DNA from: Plakobranchus ocellatus
Taxonomy: Eukaryota > Mollusca > Gastropoda > Plakobranchidae
Reading direction: 5' to 3'
DNA: 26,457 nucleotides
Assembly (NCBI GenBank): GCA_019648995.1
Contig: BLXT01001485.1
Span: 2,276,442 to 2,302,898 of the forward strand
Shown: positions 1 to 12,500 of the stretch, one piece after another
How positions within the stretch are numbered: the first letter of the stretch is position 1
How the letters are laid out: every line of letters begins with the position of its first letter
Position numbers and translations under genes: made by a program
The notes under the pieces: generated by a model
Databases searched by the model: none
What the model saw: only the letters and a program-made list of their open reading frames with translations
What the model was told of the DNA's origin: nothing

Positions 1-132
1 GAAGCAATAGAAGCGACGGAGGACAGGAAAAAGTGGAGGACCATGATCGCCAACGCTGTAAAGCAAGGCACCTGATGATGATGAGTAAAGCTCTAATGGC
101 TATACTGCCAGTCAGATTCGAAAAAAAAAAAA
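1..132 (+). mobile_element. 3' end of a LINE-like (non-LTR) retrotransposon, antisense in TMEM67 intron 14
   Basis: A plus-strand frame open from base 1 ends at a TGA at 73-75 and reads EAIEATEDRKKWRTMIANAV then KQGT. The EATEDRxxWRxxI pattern is what I know from the extreme C-terminus of reverse-transcriptase proteins of invertebrate LINEs. A short (TGA)n run (73-84) and a 36-base tail lead to an A12 run at 121-132 that could be the poly(A) end. The element opposes the host gene. Everything upstream is off the window, so the family cannot be named. Confidence 0.6.
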
Positions 133-261
133 TCTGAGATATTTTGAAACAAATCGATGAAGCATAATAAAAGAGCCATTGTTCTAAAATAATTGCAACA
201 ATAAGGGTTAATGTAATTCTTTTGCAAAACAAAGAGAGAAAAAAAGCAAAAGAAATCTTAC
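133..261 (-). other. TMEM67 intron 14, part in window
   Basis: AT-rich intron between the LINE-like tail and the exon 14 donor. No other feature seen. Confidence 0.8.
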
Positions 262-516
262 CTTAAAGAAGATGAAGAAGTAAAAAGCAATGCCATATGT
301 CACCACAAAGAAGCAGTTGGACAACGTTCCACAGAGGTAAAACACTAAGTTAGCCAGAGTGGGAAAATCAATGGTGATACGGCCTGCCCGTCGACTCCAC
401 ACATATGTTCGAAAGCCTGCATAAATCACACCTAAGCTACTTATCGTTCCAATGGCAATTTGAAAATCCTCTTTATATGCACTTTGGGACATTTCATAGG
501 TCACTTGAAAATCAAT
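262..516 (-). CDS. TMEM67: TMEM67 exon 14 (transmembrane helices 1 and 2), last exon in window
   Basis: Acceptor TTTTCTAG and donor TTTAAG|GTAAGA. Encodes residues 505-589 in phase 0. IDFQVTYEMSQS precedes a first helix (about 522-544, core IAIGTISSLGVIYAGF), a basic turn (WSRRAGR) and a second helix (about 561-588, core LVFYLCGTLSNCFFVVTYG), ending FFK as in human IFFKA. The next exon lies left of position 1. Confidence 0.95.
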
Positions 517-3500
517 CTAGAAAATATGAATAAAGCAAAAACAAGAAAATGTAACAATTATAAATCACATCAAACTTAAGAATATAAATTTTAAACAATT
601 CCGATTAATAAGACAAAATGTGTGTTTTCAGAAAATTTTTACTAGATCTAACAATTCCAGAACACCCTGGTTGGTCATCGGTCTAAAAGTACACCTAAAT
701 CTATTTTCAATCACTCTTGCTTTCACTACTACTGAGATCATTATTAAGTCACATCAGGGTAAGAAATCTCTATGGCCTTTGTAACTGACATTTATTTAGG
801 CTGCTATGCTGTATTTGACACCAAGGAAATAATGAAAATTGCTTCAAAGACCAATTGTAAGTATGCACTAGCACAAATCTCAGGTTGAGAGACATGGAGA
901 AGTAAACAGAGTTGTTTAGTATCAAGCAAGCCATACTTTCGTACTGTCATGTGAGTCATAGAACTATTAAAATATTAAACTAGTGTCACTGATGCCTGAG
1001 ACCTTCAATTTAGCCTTGGAGCAGTTGTCGCTGGCTTAGGAGACTGAATCAATTTAATCCCTATCACAACAAGTTTTATGCAAAACACCCATACAATGAG
1101 TTCAGTCCCCAGCTTTGACCTGGTTATATAATCCACTGAAATTTCTTACACACTTTAAGAGTACAAGAAGATTGTGAGAATCCATTTTATGTAACAACAA
1201 ATGGTGAAGTCTGGCAATCGCTAGAGAAGTATTGAGTATATTTATATGTAGTCCAGCCAAATACATACACAGAAATATTGCCTATCTTTGGCCTGAAAAC
1301 AAGGTGCTAACATTCTGTCATCAGCTGAAATTCCTAGCATGCCATGACAGCCCAAAAAGCTTAAGCATAAAGTTGCAGGCCTATTCTTAGTTGATCTAAC
1401 ACGTATAGTTTTTTTTCAAATTTAACTCAGGTTTTTTGTTCAATTTTCAAGGTGTTTTGAGTCCATATAGAGGAGGGAAGATACTCTTTAAAAAATTAAT
1501 TATCATTAATTCAGACATTAATTGAAATAAAAGAGAGACCACAAAATTCTTATTTATATTGATTTTTGCATAAGGGCAATTTTATACATCAGAATCTTTG
1601 TTGCTTCTTTAGTTTTTACTCAGTCTCAAAGCCATAAACAGCAATGAAATCATATATGCGAAAAATCACAAATGGCCTTAGTTCTTTCAAAGAAAATTTC
1701 TTCTACCCTTTTTTCTGCTTTTCAGTAAAATGGTGGGCAGTTTGAGTTGAATTTCATTTCAAGTTTGGGTCTTGAGATTCTTGAGGAACAAGGAAGTTCT
1801 ATGTCACGAACTCAAATGTAGAACTAGAAAACCCTAAAAAAGATAAAATAGTGAGTTCACATTGTGACTGGGACACAGATTCTAGTGATAGAGAAGCTAT
1901 AGATCGAGGAGGAGAGTTAACACTACATCTTGGCGCTGGAAGGTCGAGTCAAATTTTGTGTGTGGGTATGTGTGTTTTGGTTTTCATTTTTGTTTCTATA
2001 TTTATTTCACCTTCACACATTCAAACTTCATTTTTCTAAACGTGAAACATACATCAAAATATAGACAAATTATTTCCCCTTCAGAAAATGTATATTTGTA
2101 GCCATCTTTACATGATGGTAATTAGGATAAAAAAATTGCTGTAAACACATGGACAATTTCCTTGGAACTTTTTTTTTTTTTGGGGGAGGGGTGTAGTATT
2201 TAGATGAGTTTTGTGTGGGAGAGGCAAAAAACTACGAAAGCAATACAATTTTCGGGTATTTTGAAGTAACCTAGAGTTCTATTTCTTTTGTCTTGGAACA
2301 TTTATCCTAATCATTTCAGCCACTAAGTTTTTTCTGTCATTTCAATGTAGCAGGATGCATGGTGCACAATAATGAAAAAATAGATTTGCTTGACATTTTT
2401 CTGAAAAAAAAAAAGGAAAGAAAAGAAAAAGTTGAAGCTCTGTTGAAGCTTACTTAGCATAAAATTTACCAGGATCGATACTATTCTAACTACTATACTG
2501 GAGACTCTAATATAATATATTTAATTTTTCACCTGAACTTTTTCATTGTTGTCTGCTCTCTCCTTTGACACATCATCATATTCAATATCAAAGTAGGGCA
2601 CAGAAATGCGACCTTCTGTAGTATCTGGCAGAAGGTTGACTCTTAAAGTGATGGACTTAGCATAACGCACATGAGGAGCCTCTGAGAACAAAGACACATT
2701 AAAAGTTCATTTTAAAATCAATGCAAAGTGGATAAAAATAAATTAAAAATACAGTTTGAGGTACACAACTTCAACAACAGGACTAAAAAACATTGAAAAA
2801 CAAATTTCTCATTTTACACACACACTTATATCACTGAAATTCAACTTTGAAAACAAAAGAAAATTAAAATCACACTGCTTAAACTTTATGCGCTTTTTCA
2901 CGGATGAGTGTATTGTTTATCACAAATCATATAAATCACAAACACTTTGCAGACATTGAAAAGACAACCACCAACTCATTGAAAGGAAAAGTGAGCAACA
3001 CAACATACATTTATTTTAGCTTCATGGTGCTGGATGAAACAAATGGAAGAAAACAGATAAGATGGGATGTTGATTTACAAGGGCAAGCTGTATATTTTGA
3101 GGGCAGAGGGCCTTAGGGATGGAAAGTGCCAAAATATTAGGGAAGAGCTATACACATGGTGCAAAAGGACTCCACAAAGGGATAGAAAGTTAAAGCAATA
3201 ATGGAAGGGTGGGCTAAGGCAATTGCAAAACATAGAAATGGAAAGGTAGCACCAAGTAGTTTCTACATGTTTGATATAACGATCACTCAGCAAAAGAGGG
3301 AGGAGAATAAGGCAAGAAGGAGGAGAAAGGTTTGAAAATGAGCTACAATATAAGAAGCCTCATATGAAAGAGCCAGGCGGGCAAGGAAACACTTTTTGAA
3401 ATGTACTTAGATATCATATGAAGTGTCACCTCACAAACAAGGAAAGACTGAATATTACACAGTGTAGACCATCTTTTTGTCAGAAAAAAAAAAAAAGTGC

Positions 3501-6500
3501 AAAGATGCTTTTATCTATATTTATAGGGTATAATCATGGCCTACTCTAGGTACAGGCCAAACACAGACTGCTGTGACATCAAGGCATAGGTCCCAGCTGC
3601 CTGGCTTCGCTAAGCAGGAAATGGCAGACACAGACTTGTTTACGTGCTTGTTTTATCACTATATACCATATTAAATATACTATGATGCGTGTTTCCTTTA
3701 CTCTTATAACTATTGATGGTTTTATCACTATATACCATTTAAAATATATTATGATGCGTGTTTCCTTTACTCTTATAACTATTGATGGTTTTGTAAATGA
3801 TTTATGTAAGTGCGCAACGAAATATCAATTGACAACACTGTCAAAGAAGACCAGAAATAAACTGAAGAGAGCCGCCCTAAGGAACATTATTACACTAAAT
3901 CTTAACACTCAACAACTACAAGGAGAAAAAGATCATTTTACATGTTAAAATAGCTTTTCCAAAGAGTGAGAGAGAAAAGAGTATGCCTGGGGGTGTCCTG
4001 AGTGAGGAAAAAAAAAATAAGAAAACAAAAAAAAACATATAAGAAGCACTGAGTTGCACTTATATAAAGGGAAGAAATCGAAAGTAGAAAAAGGCAATAG
4101 ATTAGAAATAGTTACAAAGTAGGCTTAGTTTTAATACTGTGTGAATTCATGAATACACATTGAAGTAGTAGTAGCAGCAGTAGTACTACTAGTAGAAGTA
4201 ATGGTGGTGGTGTTAGTTGCAGCATTGGTGGTTGCAGTAGTAGTAGTAATTTAAGTAGTGATTGGGGGTTGTGTAGATGGTGGTGGTCATAGTGATTATG
4301 GTGGTAATAGTAGTAGTAGTAGCAGCAGTGATGTAAAAGAACAGAGATAATAGATAAGCTGATATATTTACTTTTCAGTTGTTATAAGAGTATACGCAGT
4401 TGTTTTGGATAAGTACTTGAAAATCTTTAGGCCTGCCTATCTTTCACTTAAAAATGTATTCACTTGTCTTTCAGAGGATTTAAGTCAGCTCCAACTTTTT
4501 TGGAATAATCCTTAGTTTAATGGTTCTATAAGATCTAATAAGGGAGCCACTGAAATGCTTTGTTCACACAAGATGATTTGCTGGTTTGAGTATGTACTTG
4601 CGTTGTGAACTTATTAAGAATATGAAAAACTATCATGTGTCAATGATATGAATCTAGATTTGTATTTATTAGCGGCTGGGTGGAAACATACAGTTTTATT
4701 TTAGTCTAGATCTAGTTCAAAATGACCAAAGCTGTGGCAAAAATCAAAATTTTAAATGTAGACCATTGCTTCTGCCTCCTGTCCAAAGTAAACATTACAC
4801 AGAATGAGAGCTTCAATATGCAATAAATTTATAATTCGCAGATGAAATTGAAGAGAAAATTATCAAGATCGAAGCACAGAATGAAGATACATTCAAAATA
4901 TCTACCTTAGGCCAAATGCTATGACATGGCAAGAAGGAAGTTACAACTTGTGATTGGCCACTACCTAGAGTAGCATGATACCAGTTGAAATCAAATTAAA
5001 CCATTTGAAGATGAAAAAGGAGTTTCAGTTTTCTTTCAAACCGCATACCTTGTCCTTCTGCAGTCTTGGTAGCCACATTGTCAACAAGAAAAAATCTTCG
5101 GGTAAGTTGCCAGTCTTTTACAGATTCTATGGGGATTTAGGAGATAAATCAATACAGGTTTAACTATGAACCAATGAAACATTTTAATGGAGGTAGGGTT
5201 TCAAGTTAACACAATCTGACTCATCTTAAAGACAAAGAATCATTTTATGTATGTTTTTGACACATGAACACAAAATAGCCACTTTTAAATGTCAATGATA
5301 CAACTCTCATATCTTTAGGATTAGTCTCTCTTCCTGGATACGCCTATAAATTATCTGAGAAACTAAAAAATAGCAAACAATTTGATGCAGACGCCACTAA
5401 AAAAAAAGTCAGTTAAACGAAACAATTAAAAAAGAAAAAAAATCTTTGGCCTTTGTTTTTTAACACTCCCTGAAAAGAGGTCTTGAAAACAATTTAGCAT
5501 GTGAAATGTCTGACATTTAACCCCTTCAATGTCAGGCAAACTCTGTGCTAGGAAATGATCTGCTATATTTTTATGAGTTTTGCATCTGAAAATAATATTC
5601 ACTTTTGTGGCATTCAGATTTGTATGAGAGCTCTACTCAATGGTCCTCTTATTATTCCCGATTTGAAATAAATACATAAATTGGCAATATCTATACTGCA
5701 AAATTGAAGATCATGACAATCAAAGATGAAATCAATGACCAAAGCAATCATCCACACTGGTTTGTGCTATATCATGTGTCTCAAGAGGTGTTGCTGAAAT
5801 AAGGCATTTTCCCAAGCACCTGTGCTCAGCTTATGGCACAGTAAGTTAACATTTTTACCCTGTGCTCTTCAGTGTATGTGTTGCGGAGAAATCTCTCAAG
5901 CACACATCAGTAATAAATGGTTCAGTGCATATTAATCTGTTTTGAAAATAAATTTTTAAAACATTAACAGGTTTTAACTGTATATGAAAAAACAAGGTAG
6001 CACTGCATTTTTTTCAATGCTGAGGAGATTCCTCTAATATATATTGAAGAAAAAACAAAAAACAACTGGCAATCTAACTCTTCCTTTGGAAGATAAAAGT
6101 GCTGAAATCATTGTTTTCATAATATGGTTTGTCCAGATATCCATATTAGACTGAGAAAAAAAAGATGTTTGAATTTACCTCTGTTTGCAAAATTGTTACT
6201 ACTATCTCTATAATTTCGTATCAGAACTGGAATTTTGAAGATTGTCTCAGTTGACCCAGATTCAGTGGAGATGTAACGCAAATCTAACAGAAAAATATTG
6301 TTAAGGAAGGCCTTTTTTTTGCTAACTAAATCAAAAAAAAAAAAAAATAATTACAAAATCAATATCTTTGTTGACTCTTGAAAGCTTGGATTTTATTTTT
6401 AAAGTGAAGAGCTGCCAGCTTGAAAAATAAAGCTTCAGTAGTCTTATACATTCATTTCAGTAGTGCTAGCAATGGCATTTGCTGAAAAGGACAAAACTTA

Positions 6501-9500
6501 TCACCTGTCTCAAATTTAGGTAAATAGCCATGTGAAGACAAAATTAAAAAAGATGCCGTTTCTGATTTCAGAACTAGTGAGTAATATTTTGATGCAGAAA
6601 ATCTTATGAAAAGAGCACAGAAGGAGAAAAAGAAGAAGATATAAAAGAAGAGTATTTAAGCAACTGATTTACAGGGCAACCTAGTTGAATAACATTTTTC
6701 TTGTTTTAAAATAATGAAAGGAATTCAGATATCATTTTCCATAGACCTATTTAAAGAGCTAAGTTTAGCAATTTTTGGACACAGGCACTGAACAAATGAA
6801 TTGTCTTTTTTTTTCTCACAAAGGCTAAGATTTCAGTATTTTTCTTCTCATTCCAGTACTTCAGTAATTTAAGGTCTATTTCAGAAGTAAATTATGGAAA
6901 TCAGTAGTGACTGGCAACTCTATAAATGTCAAGGGTTTTGTATTTGATATTTTATGGGTCATCATCATCTCAGCAAATGAGTGGGTTGGGGTTAGTCATC
7001 ATGATTGGGTAAAACTCAAAAGGATACATATCTCACAGAACCTGAGTGGATACTTCACTTCATCCCACAGTGAACTGGCAGAGATCTGACACTGAAAAAA
7101 GAGAAAGATAATAATGAAAATGATAATAACAACAACAATAAAAATAATTATAAACATAATAACACACTACTTCTGCTAAAAAAAAAATAATAATAGTACT
7201 TACACAAAATTGAAAATTTAGTCTATCATCAAAACAAATTTATACAAAATCTCAAAAGAAACTTTATGAATAAAATAAAATTTGGACATTATTAAAGTTT
7301 ATCTAGCTTCAAAGTATTCAAATGTAAACACACTCACAGACAAAAAGATTTAAAATAAACATGAAAAGAAAAAAAAATGGAAACAATAAAATTGCCTTCA
7401 TTTACTTACAGAATAACTGTAGTATGTGCCAAATACAAAAGCAGCATTGAGAATGTTGTCTGATGCCTCACAAAGCTGGAGAAAATTACCCTGGATCTCC
7501 TGAAATCCAAGGAAATTTCCATCAAGGGTAAAAGTTCCTGCCAAAAAGGGAAACTCCATGGGTGGGTCCATAGTCCACTCTATTTCAATGTCGTCTCTCT
7601 CCAGCTCATCATCGGCATTGAGATCTCCAACAAACACCAGTGGTTTCAGTTCATTCAGGGATGTTTCAGTGCTGGTGATAGTGCAATATCAGTCTTAATA
7701 AATATTTATTACTTTTTTCCACGGCTCTTTTTCCCATTCTCTTTAACCCAATGTTGACAAACCTAGCAAAAATGTTTGAGGCAGTAGTTTTATGTAAGAA
7801 TAATAATCATGCAAACATAAAGCCGACTCAAATATAATTTCATCTAAACCCCAAAATAACAGTACTCTGTTTGAGTCAGATTTTCTTAAGGAAAAAGGTG
7901 CACACACTTAGCAATTTTCTCTTACTTGAACAATGCAAACAAATTGCAGGGTGTGTTTGCAGCAGTAAAAGCTCTTCTTGGTCCTCCGCTATACATGGTA
8001 AGCATGCACATGTTGGCTAGAGTTTGGCAGGCTGTGATATTGCTGTAGTACTGCATTGCAAATCGAAAATAAAAGCAAACAAGATGAAAAAATGATGAGA
8101 AGAGCTGGAAAAATTAACGTTGCATTTGTCAACAGGAACATTTTAATATTTATTTTTTTTTTTTGGTGTGCAAATCTACTCCCACTTTGTCAGAACATTT
8201 TGAACAGTGAATTGTACAAGCTCTAATTTTCATTCTGGCTCTTTTGAGAAGCTTCATGTAAAACAAAGAAAAGAGTGTAAGCACCTGAGCAATGATTCAT
8301 GCTAATCTCTTTTCTTTTCAGCCTAAAATAAAGGTAAGAAAATATTGAAATATTTTTCTTAGCTTAAAAATTCCAAACAATGAATCAAGCTGACTCATCT
8401 TTTTTTTTTTGTTCTTTGATCCTTTTAATAAGAGGACCACATAAAATATTAAGAGTATAAGCACTTTGTACTGACTTTAACTCTTTTGAATCGATTGGTA
8501 AGAAGTAGCAAAAATCAGGGAGGCAATCATAACGTAGTGTCCCAAAATGTTTGCACACTGTTTGATACCATTTTTGTCATTTTTCGTAGATGTTCTACAA
8601 CACAATGATACCCTCTTTTTTGCTTTCGCAGCAATACCTCATTGTTTAATGTCCTGTTAACTATGGGATATACACAAGAACCAAACTGAAGAGCAACAAC
8701 TTACCCTGCACATATAGAAAACATTTTCCAGGTTGTTTCTTAAATATATTGACTGAATAGGATTTTCATTCTGAAAAAAAAATACAATGTGTATTCATAA
8801 AGAGCTTCATAACATGCAGTCTGCAAAACAATACAAATAACTCTGTAAGAAATACAGGCTTAAATTTAATGATTAAAGACAAAAATTATCTCCTTTATTC
8901 CTCTATATTTTTTCAAATTAAATAATTGAGATCAGAGAATTGAGCAAGGAGTTCTTTTTTTCTTTAGAAAAAAGAATTACTAGAGAATTACTTATTGTTT
9001 CTGGGCTTTTCTTTAGAAAAAAAACCCCAGAAACAATAAGTAATTCTTTAGTTTTATCCTAAACCAGAAAAAGACCTTCAGAAAATGAGCTTAGTTATAA
9101 AAATAAAAACAGATCAAGGTTAACAAAACTTAAGATTTTAATTTCCCAGGTCTGTGCAAATTTATGCTCTCCTTTATAACTGCAATAATTGTTCACTCAC
9201 AATGGAGAAAGAAAAATAATTAGAGATGACCAAGTGTAGTTTGTCGAACTAATGTTGAGAACTTCAGAACGGGAAAAAAGAAGAGCAATGAGCAATATCA
9301 AAAAATAAAAAAAAAAGGTTATAATATCTATCTCAAACTAAAAACATGCAGGGGAAGAGAGATAAAAGTAGGCAAAAAGTGACATTTTTTTAAATTTATA
9401 AATTACTCTTGGGCAAAAGGTATAATGGATAAAATAAATGTTTTGAATTTTCGTGGTCAATCTGTAAAACTTTTTTAAAAAATACAAGTGGATAGTACTT

Positions 9501-12500
9501 GCATTTGATAGCCTAGGTCAGTTCCACAGGTAATTTGTGCTACCTTTAAATGCATAAGCCCTTGTTAGAAAACTCCATTTAACAGTGTAAAAACCTTGTG
9601 TTGACAGAGTTGAATGGAGAGTCTCAGTGTCTGTCGCAGAAGTGCACAAGAAGAGGTTTGAATTTTTGAAAATTTATTAATTCATTACCATCTAGCATTT
9701 CATTTGAGGAATCAAAGAAAGCACAGGTGGCTCAGAACAACACTGCCCTTATTCTTTTGAAGGTAAAAGAAAAAAAAAAGATTCTGCTCCTTCCATGATT
9801 GCAGCTCTGCACAAGTTGCCCATCAAATATTAATTTTAATACAAGTTGTTTACTTTGTGTGATCACTGCATCTGTGGTAGGACACATATTACTCTTCAGG
9901 ATGTCCTCATTATTCTCCCTTGCCGTATGTTTCACTCCTCATCAAAAACCAAAATATTAAAATTTGCAAAAAAAATTTGAAAGCTGAACATCCTATCTTG
10001 AGTTTCTTTATGGAAATACCTCAAGGGGAATTGCAAAATCCAATCCCGTGATCCGATTTTCTACTGGGTAGCAAATTCCATTTAACTGTAAATAGAAAGA
10101 AATAAAGGAGGTTTCCCAACAGATTAAACATATAAATTATAAATCATACTTATGATGACATATTTACATATAGATTTTAGAACTATAAAAAAGATTTCTT
10201 CTTTTACAATAATATAATATTGTGAAGAAACCAAGAAATGACATAGTGGTAAAATTTTACAAAACCAATTTTAAATATAAACGAGTGAAGTTAAGATCTC
10301 CATTAAAAAAAGCACTATTACCAAAATAGGATCTAAGAATCAAATGGATCATGGATAACTAAGAATTATGGAAAAAGAATAAAAACGGATGAAGGCAAAA
10401 TTAAAGCTAAAGATTTTACATGTCTTCAACATTTACTGTATTTTTATGTTAATATAACTGATAGTGACTAATCCACTTTGACAATGCCTGAATTTAAGCT
10501 TATATGTCATTTATCATCATGTTGAAGACAGCACATCAATGACTCATTAATATTGACTAGTTTAATTTAGGAATTAGGACAGAGACACTCACAGCACAGG
10601 GAATTAAGATATATTGAAATGCAGGACATAATTGCGAAAGCTACAAAGGAAGACACCTTTTGATGATGATGATTATCATTGTTTCATTGAAAGATACATA
10701 CTAAAGATATAAAAAAAAAAGGTCTATTTTTATAAAACCTCAAAGCCATGCTCATACTTTAAAACAGGAGAAGAGTGAATTGAAATACAACTGCTTGAAG
10801 TATTGAAGTCCGGTTTTGCCTCATTTTTACTTATCACAATGAGAACAAAAGAATATTTTTGTTTCTTGAAAAAAACAACAACAAAAAACCCCACAAAAAC
10901 AACCAACAACAAAAATGTGTCTCAGTAGGAGGAGACCTAACAAGAGAGTTTGAATCTTCTATTATCCGAGTAGCACTGTGGATCCCCATGACTGCACCAA
11001 AAAAAAAAAGATACTAAAGCTAGAAAAGGCCAGATGAGAGCAGCATGTGCCATGATGAAGAATTTCTGGATGAGAGAGGAACAAACTGCAAATTCTCAAT
11101 TCAAATGTCATGTTTTTAAGAATAAGAAGTTGTGAAATTGGGCAAGCCAGACAGTAAGAGGGAAGTTGAGTTATACTTTCTGAAAGCCAACAACCAGCAT
11201 GTGCATCATGGACAAAGGTCAATTTGAAAAAATAAAAATTATGCATTAACAAAAACTCAGGCATATGCTCTTTATCTAATTATGAAATATGTGTTTTAAA
11301 TTACTGTAAGAGGCCTTCAACTGCCATTACCATCTCTCCCGCCTCTAAATACAATTTATAATATCAATCCAAGTTGAGATAAGGTAATGGATACAGGTTT
11401 AAAAATCTGAGGAAAACCAACCGCAAACTCGCTTGTTGTACAGTTGCATGTCCTCTCTGGAGCAGGTGGAGACTGAGTGGCTCTCAGGCTAAGTGTGTAA
11501 GAGCAGCGGTTACACCTTAGAGAGACAGAGGATGTAAAGTATGATACAGGGACAAGAATTTCATGACTTTTGCAATAGAAATATGCTAAATATGAACTTG
11601 TACAGACCAGTGCTGACTTTAAGAAATGAGTGGGTAAGGAACCATACATTACAATTCATTATTTAGAGACACATATATTGTGCTAAAATTTTCAAAATTT
11701 TATCTTTGAAAGTTGCAAATGCAAGTGAGGGACTTTCCTTTTGTAAAGTCTGTTTGCAAGATAATGAGCAGATTTAATTTCCCATTGGCCTTTAATGTTT
11801 TCAAAACACCAAGATACAAAAAAGAATTTTAATTTGCTTAATGTAATTATCTGAACCCTTAAGGAAATTTAATTTGTTTATGTATTATCAGTTCCCTTCT
11901 CACATACATAATCAGATAAAATATGTATAACATATATACTTATATGCATGCCTTGAGGCAAGTCATTAAAACAAGTCCAATATTGCGTTAAGACTTAGAG
12001 AGAAAAAAAATTTATATTACACTTTTTATCTTCTTATCTTTTAAAAAAAAATATCTTTGAACAGAACCCGTTAGATTTAGTTGTCTAAAAAAGTATCTGA
12101 TGTAATGACGAATGTCATCAAGTGGTAAAATTTTGGCCAAGCCTGTCTCAACAATTTTATTCAAACTTCTTGTTATTCCCTATTATCAAGTTAAGATTGG
12201 AAAATTCATGATAGATCAAGTTTGGCGCCACAGTCCTTAATTTAAAGATATTTTGAGGAATGAGTGAACTCACTTGCTTTGGTCAGAGTTGGACTGAGTT
12301 TCTCCTTCACATCTCACACATGAAAGTTGCTTGTTTGGATCTATCAGGTTGCCATTCAGCTGTCTTAAGGCTATGACAAAATAAGAACAAGGTCTTTTTT
12401 TTCTTCTTTGAAATTGCTACAAGCTCATCAATTACATCATGCATATTTAAGAAAACGTCTCCTTACAAAGACTTACAAACTGATAGGTTGTTAATTGTTG

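Larger units (their letters stand above)
2682..5048 (-). other. TMEM67 intron 12
   Basis: 2367 nt. It contains the 69-bp tandem duplication and the triplet-repeat tract listed separately, and a purine-rich stretch near 3290-3340. No exon is needed here: exons 12 and 13 join in frame and in the expected family order. Confidence 0.8.

Noticed and set aside
3682..3948. 88-codon plus-strand open frame with a repeated peptide
   Set aside because: The repetition is the 69-bp tandem duplication read in one frame; it lies in an intron and has no family signature.
4164..4333. Triplet repeat as a CRISPR-like array or coding repeat
   Set aside because: There are no spaced identical repeats, only degenerate triplets, and it lies in an intron of an animal gene.
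9732..9935. 67-codon minus-strand frame in intron 6 as an extra meckelin exon
   Set aside because: Exons 6 and 7 already join in phase, and the cysteine spacing matches human (48 versus 50), leaving no room for it.
10962..11264. 100-codon minus-strand frame in intron 5
   Set aside because: It would break the exon 5 to exon 6 join, which is already in phase and in family order; no motif seen.
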